This document shows positions 59,922-64,000 of a stretch of 64,000 nucleotides of DNA, in pieces. The notes under the pieces are model-generated. The model saw only the letters and a list, made by a program, of their open reading frames with translations. It was not told where the DNA came from and searched no databases. A program made the position numbers and the translations under genes. The stretch's first letter is position 1. Every line of letters begins with the position of its first letter. Source of the DNA: Inquilinus limosus_F (lineage in GTDB: Bacteria; Pseudomonadota; Alphaproteobacteria; DSM-16000; Inquilinaceae); assembly GCF_051487185.1 (NCBI RefSeq), contig NZ_JAHVDK010000023.1, positions 1 through 64,000 of the forward strand, written 5' to 3'.

Positions 59922-61460
59922 ATGGCTTTTTCACCCTCCGCTCGGAACATGGCCGCCCTGGTCGGCGTCTGCCTGGCCTCGCTGATGTTCGGCCTCGAGA
60001 TCTCCAGCGTGCCGGTGATCCTGCCGACGCTGGAAACGGCGCTGCCGGCCGATTTCCGGGGCCTGCAATGGATCATGAACGCCTACACCATCGCCTGCAC
60101 CACGGTGCTGATGGCGACCGGGACTCTGGCCGACCGCTACGGCCGCAAGCGCGTCTTCGTCGTGACCACGGTCGCCTTCGGCGCCACCTCGCTGATGTGC
60201 GGCCTGGCCGAGAGCGCGTCGGTGCTGATTGCCGCCCGGTTCCTCCAGGGCCTCGCCGGCGGCGCCATGTTCACCTGCGTGGTCGCGATCATCTCGCACC
60301 AATTTCAGGATGAGCGGGAGCGCGGCCGGGCCTTCTCCGCCTGGGGCGTGATCAGCGGCATCGGCCTGGGCTTCGGCCCGATCATCGGCGGCCTGATTGT
60401 CTCTTGGTCCAGCTGGCACTGGGTGTTCCTGATCCACGTCCCGCTGACCGTCCTGGCCCTGATTCCGGCCGCGATCGGCATCCGCGAATCGCGCGACCCG
60501 CACGCCCAGCGGCTGGACGTCGCCGGCATCGTGACCTTGACGCTGGCGGTGTTCGGCCTGGCCTATCTGATCACCCAGGGGGCGGAGCTCGGCCCCATCG
60601 CTGCGATCGGGCTCGCCGTCCTGACCGTCGCCAGCTTCGCCGCCTTCCTGGTGTCGGAGCGGATTAACCCGCATCCGATGTTCGACTTCTCGGTGTTCCG
60701 GATCCGCCGGTTCAGCGGGGCGATCATCGGCTGCATCGGCATGAACTGCTGCTACTGGCCGTTCATGATCTACCTGCCGATCTACTTCCAGGGCGGTCTC
60801 GGCCTCGACAGCCGGACCGTCGGGTTCCTGCTGCTGGCCTACACCATCCCGTTCCTGGTGATGCCACTGGTGGCCGACCGCTTGCTGCAGCACCGCGGCC
60901 CGCGCTTCGTCATCCCGCTCGGCATGGCCGTGATGGGGACGGGTTTCCTCTTGATGCGGCTCGGTGCCGGCCTCGACCAGGCCGGCTGGCTGACCGTGCT
61001 GCCCGGCGCCCTCCTGGCCGGGGTCGGGCTCGGCCTGACCAACACGCCGGTCACCAACACCACCACCGGCGCGGTCCCGAGCAACCGGGCGGGCATGGCG
61101 TCCGGCATCGACATCAGCGCCCGGCTGATCACGCTGGCCATCAACATCGCGGTGATGGGGCTGATCCTGGTGGAAGGGATCCGCTGGTCCCTGCCCGGCG
61201 CCTTTGCCGAGGTCTTCGACGGGTCGCAGCTGCAGGTATTGGCCGCGGCGGTCGCCGCCGGCAACCTCGCCTCGCTGCCGCAGGCCTATCCGGCGCTGGC
61301 CGCGCTGGACCCGTCGGGAGCCGCCGTGCACGCGGCCCTGGTCGAGGGCTTCGGCTGGGTGATGCTCTATGGCGGCGTCGGTGCCTGGATCCTGGCCGCG
61401 CTCAGCTTCGCGATCTTCGGCCCCGCCCGGTCGTGCCGGGCGCAGACCGCGGAGGCGTGA
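59922..61460 (+). CDS. MFS transporter, DHA2 (14-TM drug:H+ antiporter) family
   Basis: 512 residues and about 14 helices. The DHA2 start is VGVCLASLMFGLEISSVPVILPTLETALPADFRGLQWIMNAYTIACTTVLMATGTLADRYGRKRVFV (motif A GTLADRYGRKRV). Motif C-like GVISGIGLGFGPIIGGLIVSWSSWHWVFLIHVPLTVLALIPA follows. Exporter of drugs or organic compounds by family, regulated by the divergent LysR. Its 3' end overlaps the convergent TetR gene by 59 bp. Confidence 0.92.
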   Translation: MAFSPSARNMAALVGVCLASLMFGLEISSVPVILPTLETALPADFRGLQWIMNAYTIACTTVLMATGTLADRYGRKRVFVVTTVAFGATSLMCGLAESASVLIAARFLQGLAGGAMFTCVVAIISHQFQDERERGRAFSAWGVISGIGLGFGPIIGGLIVSWSSWHWVFLIHVPLTVLALIPAAIGIRESRDPHAQRLDVAGIVTLTLAVFGLAYLITQGAELGPIAAIGLAVLTVASFAAFLVSERINPHPMFDFSVFRIRRFSGAIIGCIGMNCCYWPFMIYLPIYFQGGLGLDSRTVGFLLLAYTIPFLVMPLVADRLLQHRGPRFVIPLGMAVMGTGFLLMRLGAGLDQAGWLTVLPGALLAGVGLGLTNTPVTNTTTGAVPSNRAGMASGIDISARLITLAINIAVMGLILVEGIRWSLPGAFAEVFDGSQLQVLAAAVAAGNLASLPQAYPALAALDPSGAAVHAALVEGFGWVMLYGGVGAWILAALSFAIFGPARSCRAQTAEA

Positions 61461-62037
61461 GCCCGTCGATCAGCGCCGCCAGCACCGTCTGCCACTCCGC
61501 CGGGTCGGCCCCGCTGGCGATGGCGAGTGCCGCCCGGTCATAGGCGGCGCCCAGGAGCTGCGCCGCGGCCTCCAGCGGCAGCGGGCGCAGCACCCCGGCC
61601 GCCATCGCCGCCGCCAACCCTTCGCGCAGCGTCCGGCCGCCGTGCCGGGCGTCGATCCGGTCCAGCGTCTCGCGCCCCAGCACCGCCGGCGCCTCGATCA
61701 GCAGAAGCCGGGTCCGGCCCGGCACCGCCATGGCCCGGAGGAAGGCGTCGCCGCCCCGGGCCAGCGCCTCGGCCGGCGGCAGGTCGGCCGGGGCGGCCCG
61801 CTCGATCTCCCCGGCCACCGCCGCGGCCTCCGCCTCGATCACGGCGAGGAACAGGGCCTGCTTGTCGGCGAAATGGTGATACAGCGCCCCGCGCGTGACA
61901 CCAGCGGCGGCCACCAGCTCCGGCGTCCCCGTCTCGGCGTAGCCGCGCTCGACGAACAGCCGGCGCGCGGCCGCGATCAGCGCGGCCTGCGTCCGGTCCG
62001 ACCGCTCCCGATTGGTTCTGCGCTCCCGTTCTTGCAT
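61402..62037 (-). CDS. TetR family transcriptional regulator
   Basis: 211 residues. N-terminal HTH: RTQAALIAAARRLFVERGYAETGTPELVAAAGVTRGALYHHFADKQALFLAVIEAEAA. The C-terminal ligand domain is Ala/Leu-rich and unassigned. Its ATG at 62037 overlaps the first of two operator-like palindromes. Divergent from the VOC-family gene and tail-to-tail with the exporter. Confidence 0.9.
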   Translation of the reverse strand: MQERERRTNRERSDRTQAALIAAARRLFVERGYAETGTPELVAAAGVTRGALYHHFADKQALFLAVIEAEAAAVAGEIERAAPADLPPAEALARGGDAFLRAMAVPGRTRLLLIEAPAVLGRETLDRIDARHGGRTLREGLAAAMAAGVLRPLPLEAAAQLLGAAYDRAALAIASGADPAEWQTVLAALIDGLTPPRSAPGTTGRGRRSRS

Positions 62038-62085
62038 ACATGCAGCCTGTATGTTATCTCAAAAAAACATGCACTCTGCATGTTT
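62035..62085. promoter_or_regulatory. Tandem TetR operators
   Basis: Two related palindromes: CATACA (62035-62040)/TGTATG (62048-62053), and AAACATGCA (62065-62073)/TGCATGTTT (62077-62085). Both contain ACATGCA.. .CTG.ATGTT with the same ATCT tail, offset by about 29 bp. The first overlaps the tetR start codon, and the second lies 22 bp before the VOC start, consistent with self-repression. Confidence 0.75.
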
Positions 62086-62107
62086 ATCTGCCCGGGAGGA
62101 AAAGTCC

Positions 62108-62533
62108 ATGAGGACCACGAGCTACTACCCCGTGATCATGACGCCGCAGGTCGCCGCGACCGCCGCCTTCTATGTCCGGCACTTCGGGTTCCGGCCGCTG
62201 TTCGAAGCCGAGTGGTACGTCCATCTGCAGTCGGCCGAGGATGCGCAGGTCAACCTCGCCATCCTCGACGGCAGCCACGGCACCATCCCCGCGGCCGGCC
62301 GCGGCCGCGTTTCGGGGCTGCTGCTGAATTTCGAGGTGGAGGATGTCGATGCGGAATACACGCGGCTGAAGGCGGCCGGGCTGCCGATCCTGCTGGACCT
62401 CCGTGACGAGGATTTCGGCCAGCGGCACTTCATCACGCAGGACCCCAACGGCGTGCTGATCGACGTGATCAAGCCCATCCCACCGGCGCCCGAATACGCG
62501 GCGCAATACGCCCCAGGCAGCACGCCGGGCTGA
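62108..62533 (+). CDS. VOC superfamily (glyoxalase/bleomycin-resistance-like) protein
   Basis: 141 residues. Two beta-alpha-beta-beta-beta units: YYPVIMTPQVAATAAFYVRHFGFRPLFEAEWYVHLQSAEDAQVNLAILDG and LLLNFEVEDVDAEYTRLKAAGLPILLDLRDEDFGQRHFITQDPNGVLIDVIKPI. The closing HFITQDPNGVLIDVI is typical of this fold. ATG at 62108 has GGGAGGAAAAGTCC upstream. Divergent from tetR; likely its repressed target. Substrate unknown. Confidence 0.85.
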   Translation: MRTTSYYPVIMTPQVAATAAFYVRHFGFRPLFEAEWYVHLQSAEDAQVNLAILDGSHGTIPAAGRGRVSGLLLNFEVEDVDAEYTRLKAAGLPILLDLRDEDFGQRHFITQDPNGVLIDVIKPIPPAPEYAAQYAPGSTPG

Positions 62534-62542
62534 ACGGCCCGC

Positions 62543-63007
62543 CTAGCCCAGCCGTCCCTCGCGCAGCGCCGCCACCAGCCCGTCGCAGCCGGCCTCGATC
62601 AGGTCCAGCACATGCTCGAAATCGGCGCTGCCGCCGTAATAGGGGTCGGGCACGTCCCCCCCTTCCAGCCCCGGCGTGTGGTCGAGGAACAGACCGATTC
62701 GGCCCGGGCCGGCGATGGCGAGCCGGCGCATCCGGCCGAGATGCGTGTGGTCCATTGCCAGAAGCAGGTCGAAACGGCGGAAATCCGCCCGTTCCAGCTT
62801 GCGGGCGCGCAGCGGGCGCAGGTCGTAGCCGCGCTCCGCCGCCGCCCGGATCGCCGGCGGGTGCGGCGGCTCGCCGGCATGGAAGCCATGGGTGCCGGCG
62901 CTGTCGACCGCATGGTCCAGCCCGGCGGCCGCGAGTTTCGCCCGCATCACCGCCTCGGCGGTCGGCGAGCGACAGATGTTGCCGGTACAGACGAACAGGA
63001 GGCGCAT
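62543..63007 (-). CDS. Low-molecular-weight protein-tyrosine phosphatase
   Basis: 154 residues. Active site near the N-terminus: LLFVCTGNICRSPTAEAVMR (C-x5-R-S), and the general acid aspartate in VPDPYYGG. LRARKLERADFRRFDLLLAMDHTHLGRMRRLA carries the typical AMDHTHL block. Small cytoplasmic phosphatase, role unknown here. Start at 63007; the frame is open further upstream without family similarity. Convergent with the VOC gene, 9 bp apart. Confidence 0.94.
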   Translation of the reverse strand: MRLLFVCTGNICRSPTAEAVMRAKLAAAGLDHAVDSAGTHGFHAGEPPHPPAIRAAAERGYDLRPLRARKLERADFRRFDLLLAMDHTHLGRMRRLAIAGPGRIGLFLDHTPGLEGGDVPDPYYGGSADFEHVLDLIEAGCDGLVAALREGRLG

Positions 63008-63054
63008 GCCGCCTGGATAACCGGAGCGCATCCAGGCGGCAACGCGTCCGATCG

Positions 63055-64000
63055 TTACAGCCCGACGCCCTTCATGCCCTCTTCGGTGTAGCGGGCGCCG
63101 GCCACGGCGCCGGGCGCGAACAGGGCGTCGAGCACGGCGACCTGATCCGGGCTCAGCCGGATTGCCGCGGCCGCGGCGTTCTCGGCCAGATAGGCACGGC
63201 GCTTGGTGCCCGGGATCGGCACGACGTGCTCGTGCTTGCCGAGCAGCCAGGCGAGCGCCACCTGGGCCGGCTTGGCCCCGAGGCCGGAGGCGAAATCCGC
63301 CAGCGCTTCGGCCAGGCGCCGGTTCTGCGCCAGCGCCTCCTCGGCGAAACGAGGGTTGACGCGGCGGAAGTCGTCCGGCGCCAGCGACGAGGTGTCGGTC
63401 ACCGCCCCGGCCAGGAAGGCGCGGCCGAGCGGCGAATAGGCGACGAAGGTGGTGCCCAGCTCGCGGCAGGCCTGGAGCATGCCGTTCTCCTCCGGGTCGC
63501 GGGTCCACAGCGAGTACTCGCTCTGCACCGCCGCGATCGGATGCACCGCATGGGCCCGGCGCAGCGTCTCGACCGAGACCTCGGACAGGCCGATCTGCCG
63601 CACCTTGCCGGCCTGCACCAGATCGGCCATGGCGCCGACCGTGTCCTCGATCGGCACCTCCGGGTTGCGGCGGTGCATGTAGTAGAGGTCGACGACGTCG
63701 GTGCCGAGGCGCTGCAGCGAGGCGTCGCAGGCGGCGCGGACATAGGCCGGGGAGTTGTCGACCCGCCGCTCGTAGCGCCCGGGCTCACGCACGATGCCGA
63801 ACTTGGTGGCGAGCACCACCTGGTCGCGGCGGTTCTTCAGGAAGCGGCCGATCAGCTCCTCATTGTGCCCCGCCCCGTACATGTCGGCGGTGTCGAGGAA
63901 GTCGATGCCGTGCTCCAGCGCCGCGGCGAGGGTGTCGAGCGACTGGGCGTCGTCGCGCGATCCGTAGAATTCGGACATGCCCATGCAGCCGAGGCCGATG
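63055..64000 (-). CDS. Aldo/keto reductase, 5' end outside the window
   Basis: About 315 residues visible, ending at 63055. The window end reads (minus strand) IGLGCMGMSEFYG, so the start lies beyond 64000. Motifs: FLDTADMYGAGHNEELIGRFLKNRRDQVVLATKFG (Asp and Tyr of the tetrad), LQRLGTDVVDLYYMHRRNPEVPIEDTVGAM (His), VAYSPLGRAFLAGAV and VPIPGTKRRAYLAEN. It matches the AKR13-like group of NADPH-dependent reductases. Gene continues off the window. Confidence 0.92.
   Translation of the reverse strand, partial: IGLGCMGMSEFYGSRDDAQSLDTLAAALEHGIDFLDTADMYGAGHNEELIGRFLKNRRDQVVLATKFGIVREPGRYERRVDNSPAYVRAACDASLQRLGTDVVDLYYMHRRNPEVPIEDTVGAMADLVQAGKVRQIGLSEVSVETLRRAHAVHPIAAVQSEYSLWTRDPEENGMLQACRELGTTFVAYSPLGRAFLAGAVTDTSSLAPDDFRRVNPRFAEEALAQNRRLAEALADFASGLGAKPAQVALAWLLGKHEHVVPIPGTKRRAYLAENAAAAAIRLSPDQVAVLDALFAPGAVAGARYTEEGMKGVGL

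Overview
This is a GC-rich, gene-dense chromosomal window with short intergenic gaps and many 4-bp ATGA/GTGA stop-start overlaps. Its content points to an alphaproteobacterium of the Rhodospirillales type: a TrcR/DUF1013 protein, DUF1192, a DUF465 gene ahead of purE-purK, a small membrane protein inside a liv ABC operon, and a ROSE-like RNA thermometer ahead of hsp20. An Inquilinus-like organism is a guess that cannot be proved from the sequence. No tRNA, rRNA, CRISPR array, prophage or intact insertion sequence was seen.

Layout. 1-7.2 kb: end of a hypothetical gene, an SLC13-type anion permease coupled to the helicase hrpB, a tiny DUF3309 membrane protein, a ~270-bp palindromic element, and a ClC chloride channel with CBS domains. 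7.3-15 kb: alkB, mannonate dehydratase coupled to an FAD oxidoreductase, an AraC/DUF2000 pair, a kinase-fold protein, and a MarR regulator divergent from an MHS-type transporter. 15-25 kb: a short-chain acyl and ketone-body neighbourhood (acyl-CoA synthetase, propionyl-CoA synthetase, 3-hydroxybutyrate dehydrogenase, acetoacetate decarboxylase, patatin) with hsp20, quinone oxidoreductase and trcR between. 25-37 kb: MOSC protein, an MFS pump with an ArsR-type regulator, phosphofructokinase, DUF465-purE-purK, a cyclase-TPR protein with altered active site, a cobalt-type nitrile hydratase operon with a RidA-family gene, fumC and a ribbon-helix-helix protein.

37-51.5 kb is transport-rich: an orphan peptide-binding protein, a three-gene sugar ABC importer without ATPase, glycogen phosphorylase, and a complete branched-chain amino-acid-type operon livH-livM-livG-livF-DUF6867-livK. 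51.5-59 kb is the most unusual block: a GntR/UTRA regulator and a fructosamine-kinase-like gene diverge, across a DasR-like operator, from GH4 glycosidase, PfkB sugar kinase, a sugar-binding protein and two permeases, again without ATPase. The proposed logic is non-PTS uptake of a glycoside or glycated compound, phosphorylation in the cytoplasm, then cleavage by the phospho-glycosidase. 58.9-64 kb: LysR with a 14-TM drug exporter, TetR with a VOC protein across two operators, a low-molecular-weight phosphatase and a truncated aldo/keto reductase.

The non-coding structure is notable: a perfect intercistronic hairpin before livK, a REP-like element between a binding-protein gene and its permeases, a related element at 10.4 kb, an element with 28-bp perfect inverted arms at 42.9 kb, the multi-stem palindrome at 5.1-5.4 kb, and a possible small RNA at 18.8 kb.
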